DNA of 64,000 nucleotides from Rotaria socialis (GCA_905331475.1 CAJNYU010003363.1:39141-103140), one strand, 5' to 3'; counted from the first letter of the stretch, positions 29,098-42,800 are shown. A program made the numbers and translations. Notes: generated from the sequence alone by a model not told the origin.

Positions 29098-31389
29098 ATG
29101 GCAAGAAAAGGTTTACAGATTTCAAATGAAACTGATGAACAATCGTCACTGTTAGATAGCCAAGTTCATTATTCAGCAAATTCTACACGAGAAGATTTGT
29201 ATGAAATTTTTATTCAAAACAAATCAATAGTATTTAGATTGCTGTTTGTTTTTCTCGTCAAAATAGTACTCGTAGTCGTTCATCCACATTCTTCAATGAA
29301 ACTTCAAAAAAAGAGCGATTTCGTGATATACGCATATGTTATTTCGGAATGTTTGTTAGCTCCATTGTATTCAGTATAACTGTTTCATCACTTTGGCCTT
29401 TTCTTCAAATCGTAAGTTTCACACCCTTGTTTTACGTCATGTCTATATGACGAGACTAATTGATTTTGTTAATTTTTCCTGTTGTTTAAGGTTGATCCAC
29501 ATGCTGATGCAAGTTTTCTTGGTTGGCTTGTCGCTGCATTTTCAATTGGTCAATTGATAGCATCACCTATAATTGGTTACATTGCAAATCGAACTGATAA
29601 TAATAAATTACTCTTAGTTCTAAGTACATCACTTATTGTAGTAGCTAACATTCTCTATGCGTACATACAAAGTATAAACAATCTGGTGGTGTCAAATAAA
29701 TGGTGGATTATGCTTGCGCGTTTTATAATGGGAATTGGTGCAGGTCTGAATTAATTATATTATTTGACGAAATGAAAAAATATATATAAGACTTTGGTTT
29801 TAATGACGTTTAGCTAATTCAACGATAATGCGCTCATATGCTTCAGCAGCAACTACACTAGGAGAAAGAACGAATGTTATGGCTAATCTATCGGCTTACC
29901 AAGGAGTGGGTTTTATTCTTGGACCTCGTAATTTCAAATTTCATTTACTTATAATTCGTGTCTATACATGCACACATGTTGTTGTTTTTTTTTCATTCAG
30001 TGATCCAAGCTCTATTTGCTTTTCTTAGTTTTCCTGGTCCTATTCATAGGCCTTGGGTAAAGTATTCTTCTTTTGTTCGCAAGAATAGATTATTCTTATA
30101 GTTTTTGTTTTGTTTTGAAAGCTCTACTTAAACATTTATACGGCTCCGGCTTTTTTCAGTGCTCTAACGGGTGGTATTAACCTTGCATTATTCTTAGTAA
30201 CATTTAAAGATGTACGCATTGTTTCGTCATCGAGAAAGAGTTTCAAAGGAACCAGACCAGAACCAAGTGATTATGATTATTATTATTGAAACATTGCTTC
30301 CTTTCAAGTGTTCTATTATTTGTTTTTCAGTTTCATCTTCAATGGAACGGCATGAACAATTAATGGCTATTATATGTTGTCTTTATATGTTTTTTGTTGC
30401 GTACTTAACATTTACAAATTTTGAAACGTAAGTTGCTAATAATAGACAAAATAAAGATAGTATAGAAAAACCTTTTCTTAATATAAATGTAAACTTTTTA
30501 GAATAGGTTCACCACTTTCAATCGATATGTACGCATGGTCTAAAGAGCAAAGTACACGAAATAATGGATATATACTTGGTGCACTTGGTTGCATGTCAGT
30601 AGGAATTTTAATAGTTACTAAATTATTAGCTAAACGGTAATTTTTCAAAATACAAAACAAAAATAGAAAATTCTAAAAATATATTTTCATCAAATTAGAT
30701 TCCAAGATCGTGCTTTAGTATTACTCGGTTTGGTTATATCTTTTGTTGGTTACTTTCTCCTATTGCCATGGGGTACCGATTACCCGAGCGTTCAAATCGC
30801 ATGTAAATTTTCACAAATAAAGTTTCCACTTCATTTACTATTTAAGTTTCGTCTTGTTTTCTTAGCGTTTACACCTACTACTGTAACTTCTACATCATCA
30901 ATGTCTACATCAGCGTCAACGTTACCAACTACAACTCCTGATAGCGATGAAAAAGGTTGTCCACTTGATTATCATTGGTGTTATACTGTACCGCGAGTGC
31001 AACTATGGCAATATATATTAGCATCGGTTGTTATTACGATAGGTTTTTCTATTTGTAATGTTATTTGTTATTCGATATTTTCAAAAAAACTTGGTGATCG
31101 TCCACAAGGCACAATGATGGGTATATTTACTAGTGCCGGTTCATTAGCTCGTGCATTTGGCCCAATAACAGTTGGTTTTCTTTATAAACAGTGGGGACCA
31201 CGTGTTTTAATGATATTTATGCTTTTTATCGTCTCAACCAGTGTTGTAGCACTAACATTTAATTACAAACGATTGTATATTGAAACTGAAAGTGAACTGA
31301 GTGGTGATAATGATGATGATGATGATGACCCAATTAATATTAACAGTAGTGAACGTGCTAGATCAAACAGCAATATTGATATTGCTTAA
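29098..31389 (+). CDS. MFSD8: MFSD8/CLN7-like lysosomal MFS transporter
   Basis: Exons: 29098-29198, 29267-29411, 29491-29743, 29814-29927, 30001-30056, 30122-30266, 30331-30427, 30502-30636, 30699-30802, 30866-31389 (1674 nt, 557 aa; human MFSD8 is 518). About twelve membrane segments. Family signatures include the LWPFLQIVDPHADASFLGW region, ARFIMGIGAG, RSYASAATTLGERT, SPLSIDMYAW and the final CNVICYSIFSKKLGDRPQG. The N-terminus has EQSSLL, an acidic dileucine of the lysosomal sorting type; human CLN7 has EQEPLL in the same place. The family is thought to move chloride or small solutes across lysosomal membranes. The donor at 30266 (A-GTGATT) was chosen because only phase 1 keeps the next exon open. 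The 63-nt intron at 30803-30865 has no stop and is a multiple of three, so an unspliced form would also be in frame. The acidic C-tail has a (GAT)n run. Confidence 0.9.
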
Positions 31390-31929
31390 TAATTATTGAC
31401 ACAAGAAAAGAAACACGAAAAGCGAACAACACATAAATTGGGACTTTTGTAAAATTAATAGAACCAAAAGAAGAAGAAGAAGAAGAAAGAGACTTCACTA
31501 GAATCTATCATTTTGTTCTTTCTTGTTGTGCATGAAAAATATGTGTGCGGGTGATTATAATATTATTTGGAAAAGTCAAAACGTTTGTTTGCAATTTTAC
31601 ATAGAAAAAGAAAAGAGGAAACGAAAATTCGAAATTAAAAGCTAAAATAATATAGGTACAGGAAAATAAGAAAAGTACAGAAATAGATCTATTTTTTCGT
31701 TCATCAAGAGAATATTGTTTTTTTCGTTAATGAAGCACGATCCTAAAAGTAATAAAAAAAATGCATGGAATCATTTTAAAAATTCTTCAAAAAAATATTT
31801 CTCTCTAAAATCTCTCTCCATCAAAGACACATGAAGTATCTGATCAATGAATGAGCAGTCAAAAATTCAAGGCAAATTTATGCTTCTATACACTTGATTT
31901 TCAGAAGTATTCCTATTGAATGAGAAAAT
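31390..31929. other. Convergent spacer MFSD8 / lamin-tail gene
   Basis: This is the 3' flank of two convergent genes. There is an AGA-trinucleotide run near 31472-31490 and an AATAAA at 31751-31756 (plus) that may serve the transporter. Nothing else is seen. Confidence 0.5.
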
Positions 31930-32677
31930 TTATGAGACTATCATCATTTTCTCCAGCCCATTTTTTTCCTTACATCTGAAAGACATCAAAGATGCCGAGT
32001 GTTTATATTTTACCTTGCCTTCGGCATTGATCAACGTTGTAATGAAATTCAAACCTGTATGCCATGAAGACAATGATGAAGCGATAAGATCAGTACTTTT
32101 TCGTTCTGATTCGTTTGGTTTAGTGAGTATCTAATATAAAAATAAATATTTAGAAAAAATAAAAATAAAGATAAAGTAAATAGAAAATTTTTACTTTTAT
32201 TGAATGATTTGGTCTTAAAAGACAATTATCAGGAAATGTATATGTTAATGTTTCGCCATTTTCACTTTGTTGACGTATTGTCCAACCAGTAAGTACCATA
32301 CTCTTTGAACGACTTGTATTTTCAACAGTAACAGATTTACCCTGTGAATCACATTCAGCAATAGATATTGGTCCTTTGGCTGATTTTTGAATTGTTGTAC
32401 GAGATTCAAGAGCTATTAAACGAAATAACATACGTATACGTATACGATTATAGATAAGAAAAAGATTAAAAAAAACAACGAAAAAGTAAATCCGAAAATA
32501 TAACTCACTAATATAATACTGAGAAAAATCATCGGTATTAGAAGTTTTAGTTACGATTGAAGTCGAATTTGTTGTTGAAGGAAGATCGTATGTGATAGGA
32601 TGTTCAAAAACTGTTGGACGAGGATGAAACATAAAAGTTCCTGTTGCATTGTTAGCCGATGCTGTTACTGCTGCCAT
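31930..32677 (-). CDS. Lamin-tail domain (LTD) exons, with an own upstream ATG exon
   Basis: Exons 32509-32677, 32195-32412 and 31930-32130 give 195 aa. Residues about 57-165 form an LTD: KGPISIAECDSQGKSVTVENTS is followed by the M-V-L-T-G-W-T-I strand and YTFPDNCLLRPN. This is the immunoglobulin-like fold at the end of lamins and of protostome filament proteins. There is no rod in this model. The first exon (56 aa, Ser/Thr-rich) starts with ATG and ends in GTGAGT, phase 1. The upstream giant-tail exon ending at 33853 also has a phase-1 donor (C-GTAAGTAAT), so the LTD could equally be the end of the giant protein, with this first exon as an alternative start. Both readings give the same LTD frame. 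Confidence 0.8.
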
Positions 32678-33852
32678 TATGCGTTATGTCTCGTATTTTT
32701 TTCTCTCTTTCGATATTAAACTTGCTTGACTTTTTTTGTTATACCATACGCAAAAGTAGAATGATCTCAAATAGTGGACAATGCTGCAGCAGCCTACGTT
32801 TTTTCTCTCTCCTTTCGTTTTTTTCTTTCTCTCTTCTCTTCAATTCTCTCTTTCGTTTCGTCGTTATAGTGGCTGCGTGTTGATGATGGTGATGGTAGAA
32901 AACAATCAAGTCAGTATGTATGTGCGCTCGCATGCTGTCGGTAGATAAACATGCACAGCAGTAGACGAAACGCGTATACTTTTGGTATAATGATAAAACG
33001 CAACAAATTTTTTTTGTGCGCTTCCTTTGCTGAAATATATAGAGAGAAACTGACTTTTTTTTTTGTGGCAGCTGTTCACTTATCATTTTGTATGCGCTTG
33101 CATATAACGAACAACTACGAGACAGTTACATTATATGTCTTCAGTTTCTTTTTTTCTCGTCATATTCGATTAAAACATTGTNATATTTTCAAACTGATTT
33201 TTTTTTTTTTTTTTTTTCTTTTTTTCCTCACAATACAATACCGAAATAACGACGTATACTAATATTCATTCGAAGGTCATGTCATAGTCTTCCATCAACC
33301 GCTATTAGTCCTTGTTGTTTTTTTTAACAATGTTTTAATCGAATATGACGAGAAAAAAAGAAACTGAAGACATATAATGTAACTGTCTCGTAGTTGTTCG
33401 TTATATGCAAGCGCATACAAAATGATAAGTGAACAGCTGCCACAAAAAAAAATATTTTCTAAATAAAACTATCAAGTTTTGTTGTACAGGTTTATATGCC
33501 CAAGTAATCGCAACTACTTGAAGAGAGAACGAGAAAAGGTAAAACCGTAGAAAAGAGAGCGAAGAAACATATTCGTTAAAAAAAGTGCGCTCATAACATT
33601 GATGTAGTTCAAGTATGCACACGCGCAGCAATGGTAACTATACCACTTGAGATCGAGTGTTTGATGCATTAGCAGCCAAAGAACATCGTATATGAAATGA
33701 ATAAAGTATCATTTCATTGGAATAAAAAGAGAACGAAAAGACACATGATCTATGTCTATTTATGAATTCAACGCACATTAACATTTGATTGACGAGATTG
33801 ATTTTCGTTTTATTTGTTTTCTTCATGTATCGAAAAAAGTTTTATTACTTAC
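32678..33852. other. Spacer or intron upstream of the LTD exons
   Basis: If the giant-tail model is right, this is part of its last long intron; if not, it is the promoter of the short LTD gene. It contains pyrimidine tracts, the single N at 33182 and a perfect inverted repeat. No exon is supported. Confidence 0.5.
33056..33452. repeat. Perfect 126-bp inverted repeat beside an ambiguous base
   Basis: Bases 33056-33181 and 33327-33452 are exact reverse complements, separated by 145 bp whose first base (33182) is N, followed by a long T run. Natural foldbacks of this age are rarely perfect, and the N sits exactly at the arm edge. This suggests gap filling or a chimeric join at a poly-T tract, though a very young foldback is possible. 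Confidence 0.85.
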
Positions 33853-36800
33853 GTCCATCAGGTCCTTCATTGGTTGCAGTAATGGTATTAGTAGTGTTTA
33901 ACCATGACTGTGATGGCAGTTTTTGCTTTTCACTTTCGTTGCTACTTAATGATGTTGTACTCGTATGACAACTGGAAATTGTCTTTTGCATTGGTTCACT
34001 TAATGTTGATGGTGATGGTAGATCTGTTTGTGTAGTTGAATATAATGCAGCATCGATTGGTGTCGATGCTGATAGACGTAATGCCATATCATCAAATTGT
34101 ATTTTCATTGTAGCTGGTAATGAAATACCGCGTTCACATTCGCGTATAAGAATTATTTTTTCATCCGGACTTGATAGGCGTTGTTGTTCGTCTTGTTCCG
34201 ATATTGGCGTATTAAATAAATCTGATTGCTTGAATTGTTTCGATGTAACTGAAGACGTTATTGTTGATGCACAGGTTTTAAAACTATCCGATTCTGACAT
34301 ATCAAATGAAAATTCATTCAATGGTCGATTAAATACATCATATGTATCTGTTCGAACTGGTGGTGTATCGTGACTGGTTATCTCTTGATGTGTTTGTAAA
34401 AGTGATTGAAGTTTATTGGGGTCTGATGTTCGTACAATTGTCTAGATAACAGATAAAATAGTTTGCTCTTTTCAATTCATAACATTTATGAACGATAAAA
34501 TAAAGGTTGTAAAGAAGAGATATATATATATAAAAGGGAAGTATAACTAATCTATCTTAATCAGTGATATGTGTAAATGTCAAACAAAGCTTTTATCATT
34601 TTTTCAATTTTATTTTGCCTAATTTGCATTTTAATTCATTAGTTATTATAGGTTTTTTATTTCCACATGAATTATACAATATCTACAGTTATAAACGTAT
34701 GTTTGACTCGTCAATGCAAGACAATTTCTGTTTTTTACGACCTTCGACAAACGCAGATTTCGTTAGAAAAAAAAGTCTCCCTTCAAATAATAATGAATCA
34801 GATTTTATTTTGATAAGCTTCAAGTTTTTCTTTTCTTAAGTTTATCTCAAGCAAACAATCTCTTCAAGCTTTAATTGACCGGGAAGAAATGTCTAATCAA
34901 ACGTATAATTGACTATTATTTTTGTCTGGATCTTAAAAAGAAAACATTAAATCTCGCAAACTTACTCGAGTTTTTACGGTTGTAGTAGATTGTTTTCTAT
35001 CATCTTCGTCATCAGCATCATTAGCCGATGACGATTCTCGAGTATCATTAACTGATGATCTCCATAAACCAGAATATCCTGGTATTATATAAACATCGTC
35101 TGTAGTTGGTTTCGTTGATGTTGAACTACTATTTGAAATATCATAACGTTGATAAATTTGTTCGAGTCCTTGCGATACACTTTCATGATGTTGATTCATT
35201 TCATCCATAACACGATGAAGATTTGAAACATCATTATTTTCTAGTTCATTAAAATTTGCATCATCAACATCGTCATCAGTACTACTAGCATCGAGATTTT
35301 TCTCTCTATTTGGTGCTGATGCATGAAGTTTTTGTAAAAGTACATCATCGGAATAGGTTAAATTTTCTGTTGCATCGAACTCAGTTAGATCATCGTCTTT
35401 TGTTATGATTCGATTAATGTTAGCATTTAATTCGGATTGAATTTGTTCGTCTTTAGCGCCGTCAGATGTCGTTTTGCCTGGCTCGTAGACTGGCATGTCA
35501 GCTACTAGGGGAAACGATGGTAGACGTTCTTGAGATGAATCGCCCATTTCATGAATGGCATATGAAACATATCGATCTGAACTTGTTATTTGTGATGATG
35601 TTGTGGTAGAACTTGCAGATCTCTCTGGTTTCGATGCAGATTGTACATCGATTTTCTCTATATGAGAAGTTGATAGAGATGATTGATTAGTTGTACTGGG
35701 CTGTACTTCAATAAATGTTGAAGAAGGATGAATGATACTATGTCCTTGTAAAGCATGAATTAATTCAAGAGAATCGTCTTCCGTATTTGTAGGAGATGAA
35801 TCATGAAAATTAGATGATAGTTTTGATGAAACATTTTCAATTTCTGTAATTTCTGAAGCCTATAAACAATCAAGGCAATTTTAAAGGCTTATTCAATGGG
35901 AAACTACACTTATTTTTTTACCGAATCTGATTCCATAGGAACACTTGATTGTACCATAATATAATCAATCTACAAGGAAACAAGAGCTTTATCGTTGAAG
36001 CAATCAATATAATTATATGTTATTCTTTTACTTGAGGTTTAATTATTGTTTGCTGAGATTCACTTTCAATAATTGGTGCAGATTGGATATGATTTGGTAG
36101 CGTAATTGTTGTTTTGTTTTCTATGATCTCTACAGTGATATCATTCGATGATTGAACAACGTCTTCAAGTAACCGTTTCATTTCTTCAAATGATTGATCA
36201 ATTGTTTCATCCGAAGATTTTTCATCTAATAGATTTTCCCAAGTTATTTCAGATGACGAAATTTTGTTATCAAACGTATCGTCTTCATTTTTTATTGTCT
36301 GTTGACTTAATGTTGATTGACTGCTTTCAGATCGATCTTCACTATTGATGACAGTTATTGGACTAGTGAGACCACTACCAGAAGACGAGTTTTCTTCAAC
36401 TATCTGCCCGATATCATGAGAAGATTCGCTTAATCGCTGTAAAACTTTGCTAATAATATCACTGATTAAACTATGAATAGCATTAGGGAGATGATTATTT
36501 GCATCAGCACTAATTTCATGTTGTGAAACAATATTTTCGATGTTGTCATCTACAGTACGTTCATTTTGAGATTCTTGTTTTTCATCCTCAAAAATCTTCA
36601 ATTAAAGAATTAGGAAAGATTGCAGTTTAGTTAAAACGATAGTTACTTGAGATGATACTGTTGTTGGACGTGCTTCATATTCACCTTGAACTTGATCTTG
36701 CACATATGACCGAGTTTGCTGAATTGTTGATATTTGTTCTTTTTCTTCAGGTGAAGAAGTTTGTTCAGTGCTATTTAATACGATGTCTTGCACTGTTTCA

Positions 36801-39800
36801 TTCGTTATTGTTGATGATTTTGTAATCGTATCTAGACTCGTTTCGAAATTTGATTCCATTGCTGTTGATAAGATATCTTCATCTTTCTTTTGATCAGTCG
36901 TAATTATGGAAGTCTAAATTTCGAAGAGAATCGATAAGAAAAACGCTTTTTTTCCATAGGTAATCTGACCTGTTGTTCTAATGATGGAACTTCTTCAGTA
37001 GTCGAAGAAGTGAGAACACTTTGAATTTCTTCAGTAATTGTAGTTCTTGGATGTCTAACAAAGTCACTTATATTTTCGAAAGTACTTTTCGTTTCAGAGG
37101 ACTCGACCGTTTGCTCGTCAATAGCAAGATTCTAAACATCAAATACGATACTTTTAACAATTGTTCTCATATCAAAACCTACTTCTGTTTCAGCAATCTG
37201 ATGCTCTTTTGAAACTTCTACTTCTTCCGATTTGCCAACAGACGACTTTTCAGCATTGACAGATGTTTGCTCATCGATTGAAGTAGATATCACACTTTGA
37301 ATTTTCCCCGTAATTGTTTCGAATGGATGTGTAATCACATCATGAAAAGTTTCGAAGGTAGTTTTTGTTTCTATTGACTCATTTGAGCCAGAACTATGTT
37401 CAGTAGTTATTTCATTCTAAATTTTAAAATATTATGAAGAATATCTTCTCTGAACTGGGAACATACTGATGTTTTAGCTTCACTTATTTCTGGTGCAACT
37501 GTAACATCTAATTGTTCAGATGGAGTAGAAGTAGATACAGAAATTTGTTCAGCATGATCCGTGCGCATTGTTGATAAAGCGTACGCACTAGTTTTTTCGT
37601 CTGTTGAGTGATCAACAGATGTTGTTTCTTGTTTATTAGAAGCATCTGCTTGTTCTACTGCTACAGGACTAGACATTGCTAGTGGCTCCTCGTTTTGATT
37701 TACTGGGGTAAACTCAATAGTTTCAGCTGTGGTGCCCTCTGACTTTTGTACAACAGAAGTGGATTCCTAAATTTTCAAATTCTCTTTCATAATCGATAGT
37801 TTATAAACGTAGGACTTTACCAGAATTTCCAATGATGAGGATTCTATCAACACTGTTTGTTGATTTTCTTTTTGTTCATTCAATGATTCAGCGATAATGC
37901 CAGTAGTATCTAATGAAGTGGGAACTATACTGTCAGCAAGAAAATGATTCGATAATTCTCTATCACCAGCTTTGGTTTCTTCAGTTAGAGAATATACTGC
38001 AGTACTATCTTCAATAGATTGACCTTCGGGCTTTTCTTGTTGGACAATTGTCTCTCCTTCTGTATGTGTATCAGTTGATAATGTAATCGTCGTTACTACA
38101 TTTTGACTTGTTTCAGTAATGGTTTGCGAAACATTTCCGTGAATATTATCGATAGCTACAAACGATATGTCTTTATTTGCATTATCATTTGTCTGTTCGC
38201 CGGAAGATGATTCTATTTCAACGATAGAACCTTTTCCTTCAAGATTTGTTGTAGCTAGCTGCGCTGTATTTGGGGAAGATGATATTTCTTGATTGTCTGA
38301 CCGATTGCTTGACATTGATGCTTGAATAGTTTCGGTTATCACTGCAATAGGTGCAATAGCTGTTTGACGAAGACTTTCAAATGCTGCTTTTAGTTGTTCT
38401 GAATTATCTATTGTAAATTGATTCTAAAAACAAATTTTCTCAGCGGTGCTCTACGATAATATCAAAGACTTTTATTTTACCTTTTCAACTAGAGTTCCAT
38501 CATAGGTGTAATCTTCTGGTAATTCGTCAGCCACTGCAGTTGCTAGATTTGCATCATCTTGAGAAGGTTGTGTAATTTCACTTTCAATCTTGTATGAATA
38601 TGTTGTTGTTTGCATACTGGAAACAACATCTTTAATTGTTTCAATCAGCGGTGTCGTTGGTGTGATGAGAGTTTCACGAAGTGAAGCGATAAGTGATTCT
38701 GCAGTACTGTTATTATCAATAACCGATGTATCCTAGTTGAAATAATGACCATGATTTGTATCAATAGAAATTATTAGACAAACAAGAAAGAAAAAGACTT
38801 GACCTACTTGTAAAAATTTCTTATGTTCACCTAAATAGCCATGATATACATCGCTACTAATATAGCGACTAGTAACTGTATCTGCAAGTGTGTCGATCGC
38901 ACTTACAATTGTGGGTTGTAATGATAGAGTTGTACTATCGATAATAGATGTTTCAGGTTTTTGTGGTATGATTTCTACGAGTGGCGCAGAAGTTTCCACG
39001 TTATAAAAATCTATTGCTACTTCTTCTGCAAGTTTACCAATATCTTCATTAGTTGTAATATCTGAATTTGTTGTCGATATTTCATCAACGGTAAACGTAT
39101 CTTCTTTTGATGAATCTGTAGTTGATATCGATTGTTCATCAGTTGAATTTGCTATTGTATGAACGTGCTGTTCATTGAGACTCAATTGTGATTCAGTCAC
39201 ATCTGACAAAGTGATTTCTTGACTTGTAGAATCTGAGACAATTGATGAAGCTTCACCAGGACTGCAAGATCTTGCTTCTCGATCAATAGAATCAGATGGA
39301 ATAATTTTTTGTTCGTTAGGAACTGTTGCTTGTAGATTTTCCTGATCATTTGGACAGTATGATGCATGGACTAGTTGCTCAGTAGAAACGACCTGTAAAT
39401 CGGTTGAGTCTACTACAGCAAGTGATTGATTATCTGCACTTGATAATGTAGATGATAATTCTAAAGGCTTCGATAGACTGATTGTTTCATCTGAAGTCAG
39501 CTGTGGTTCAGCAACATCTGAAGATGTTACTTGTTGGTCGACATTAATGTTTGATTCCGATGCAGTGATGCCTTTGCTGTCGATAGTTTCAGCTGTGCCA
39601 TTCTCTACCGGTGTTACTGCGATTGAAGTTTCGGAAGTACTGCTTTCATCGGTGACACTTTCGCTCGATGAACTTTCGCCATCTTCATTGTCCACAACTG
39701 TTTCATCCCATGTAACATGTTTTCTGGTATTCTTCGATGATTCAGTCACACTTACAGACGGACTTGTTTCTTTGACTGGCAAATCTGTTTGCTGTTGAAC

Positions 39801-42800
39801 AATATCGATATGCTTGTCTATAATTTTCTCTTCATCAGATTTTGATTCACTGAATGGAAGTAGATCAGTTGCAGACGTATCGACTGCTGGTGTAATTGAC
39901 ATAAGCGACTGTTCTTCGGACACTAATGGTTCTCGTTCTGTGTTTGCGATGGAGACTTTTGTTTCATCATCCGTCACTACCTGAGTTTGTTGTTCTTCTG
40001 AAGACGCACTGCTAGCTTGAACATTTTCAATTTCAGTCGATGATGCAATTTGAAATTCTTCTGCTATCTTCTCTTCAGCTAATGCTATAGTTGAATGTTC
40101 ATCAACTGATGCGTTCGTTGCTTCTTCTCTTTTCTCATCTTCATTTACTGACTGAACTTGTTGTACTTCGTTAGATAAAGTTTTCGATTCAACTTCTTCT
40201 TTTTCTTCTATCTCCTCTTCTGCACGTAATAATGGAGTTTCTTGTTGAATTGTAGATAAAGCATTTTCTTCGTTCTGCTTCTCATCTGTTAAAGTCGATG
40301 AAACTTGATGTTCTTCTATTGATACTACGTTCAATGTGTTGACTTCTTTTACTACAAGTGATGAAAGTTCTTCTGCATATTCTGTTAAAGTCTTCAGTTC
40401 TTGTGTATCTTCTCCACTAGCTGATATCGTTTCTTGCTCATCTGTAAATAACATTTTTGTTTCTTCTCCTTTCTCAGTTTCTGTTGTAAATACAGCATGC
40501 TGTTCATCTATTGAAGAAGCCACTGATTTAGCTTGTTCTTCTTCTGGTATTGCTGATACGTCTTGTTGTTCATCGATGTCCACTATTTTTGTTTTATCTG
40601 CCTCCTGTTCTTCAGTCACTTGTGAAACTTGTTGCTCATTTACTGATGCCATCTTCGTGTCTTCTTCTTTCTTTTGTGAGTCTACCAATGGCGAAGCTTG
40701 TTGTTCTTCGATGGATATGATTTTGGCTTCATCTTCATTTCGTTCCGCTGATATTGCCACAGCCTGAAGTTCTAGCACTGGTTCGACTTTTGTTTCGTCT
40801 TCTTTTTGTGTATCAATTACTGGCGAAACTTGTCCTTCAGTGGACACGATCTTGGCTTCATCGTCCTTCTGTTCTGTTGAAACGGGCTCAGGTTCTACTC
40901 GCGTTTCAGCTTTTGTTTCTTCTTCTTTTTGTACATCTGTTACTGGCGAAATTTGTTCTTCGGTGGATACGATTTTGGTTTGATCTTCATTTTGTTCCGT
41001 TGATATTGGCTCAGGCTGAAATTCTAGGACTGACTCGACTTTTGTTTCTTCTTCCTTTTGTGTACCTGTTACTGATGAAAGTTGTTCTCCAGTGGATGCA
41101 ACCTTGCCTTCACCTTCCTTTTGTTCTGTCGGAACAAGCACAAGTTCAGGTTCTACAAATGATTCGACTTTTGTTTCTTCCTCTTTTTGTGCATCAATTA
41201 CTGGCGAAACTTGTCCTTCGGTGAATACGATCTTGGCTTCATCGTCCTTCTGTTCTGTTGAAACGGGCTCAGGTTCTACTAGTGTTTCAGCTTTTGGTTC
41301 TTCTTCGTTTTGTGGAGCTGTTACTGATGAAAGTTGTTCTTCGGTGGACACGATCTTGGTTTCATCACCCTTCTGTTCTGTTGAAACGGGCTCAGGTTCT
41401 ACTCTTGTTTCCTCTTCTTTTTGTACATCTGTTATCGGCGAAACTTGTTCTTCGATGGATACGATTTTGGCTTCATCACCCTTCTGTTCTGGTGATATTG
41501 GCTCAGACTGAAGTTCTAGGACTGACTCGACTTTTGTTTCTTCTTCCTTTTGTACATCTGTTGCTGGAGAAACTTGTTCTTCGATGGATACGATCTTAGC
41601 TTCATCTTCATTTGGTTCTGTTGAGATTGGCACAGGTTGAAGTTCTAACACTGGTTCGACTTCTGTTTCAATTATTACAGCAGCTTTTTGTTCATCAATG
41701 GCTACTGCTTTTGTTTTTTCCGCCTCCTGCTCTTCTATTGCCGGTGGAACTTGTTGCTCGTCTGCAGAAGCTGTCTTTGTTTCTTCGTCTTTTTGTGTTT
41801 CTGTTACTGACAAAGTTTGTTGTTCTTCTGTCGATACAATCTTGGTGTCATCGGCATTGTGTTCCGTCGAAACTAGCACAGGCGCAGGTTCTACGACTGA
41901 TTCGAGTTTTGTTTCTGTTGCTGTTATTGAGGATATAATCGCTGTTACATCATTATCTGCTTGTGTTGACAATATATCTTGTTGTTCATTAATGGTTACT
42001 GTGTTTGTTTTTTCTACTTGCTGCTCTTCCGTCGCTGCTGGAATTTGCTGGTTATCTACAGATGCAGTCTTTGTTTCTTCTTCTTCCTTTTGTGCACCTG
42101 TTACTGATGAAAGTTGTTCTCCAGTGGATACAACCTTGCCTTCATCTTCCTTTTGTTCTGTCAGAACAAGCTCAAGTCCAGGTTCTACAAATGATTCAAC
42201 TTTTGTTTCTTCTTCTTTTTGTGTATCAATTACTGGCGAAACTTGTTCTTCGATGGATGCGATTTTGGCTTCATCCTCGTTTTGTTCTGTTGCAATCGGC
42301 ACAGATTGAGTTTCTACTACTGTTTTTGTTTTATCCACCTCGTGTTCTTCCGCTACCAATGAAACTTGCTGCTTTTCTGTCGCTATAATGTTGGTTTCAT
42401 CTGTCTTCTCTTCCGTTGAAATGGATACAGGCTGAGACTCTACTGTTCTTTCGACTTTTGTTTCTGTTTCAGGTATCGAAGAAGTATGTTGTTCATCCGC
42501 CGGCGAGGTTATCTGTGCTGCTTCTTTATCTTCTGGAGTTGATAATATAACTTGTTCTTCAGCAATGATTATTGTTTTTTTATTTTCGTCCTCTTGTTGT
42601 TCTTCGTTCGCTATAATCTTGACTTCATCTTCGTTTTGCTCTGTTGAAATCAGCACAGGTCGAGCTTCTATTACTGATTCAAGTTTTGTTTCTTTTTCAG
42701 GTATCGAAGAAACTTGCTGTTCATCTGCTGATGACAATTTTGTTTCATCTTCTTTGTGTTTAATTGATGTTGATAAAATCTGATGTTCTTCAGTAGTGAC

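Noticed and set aside
33401..33631. 76-codon minus-strand frame over the right foldback arm
   Set aside because: Arises from the inverted repeat and pyrimidine tracts; no similarity to the neighbouring exons.
39547..42783. Long plus-strand open frames (up to 203 codons) across the giant exon
   Set aside because: They are antisense shadows of the acidic repeat array; Ser/Cys/Val- or Leu-rich, periodic with the repeat and without any family signature.
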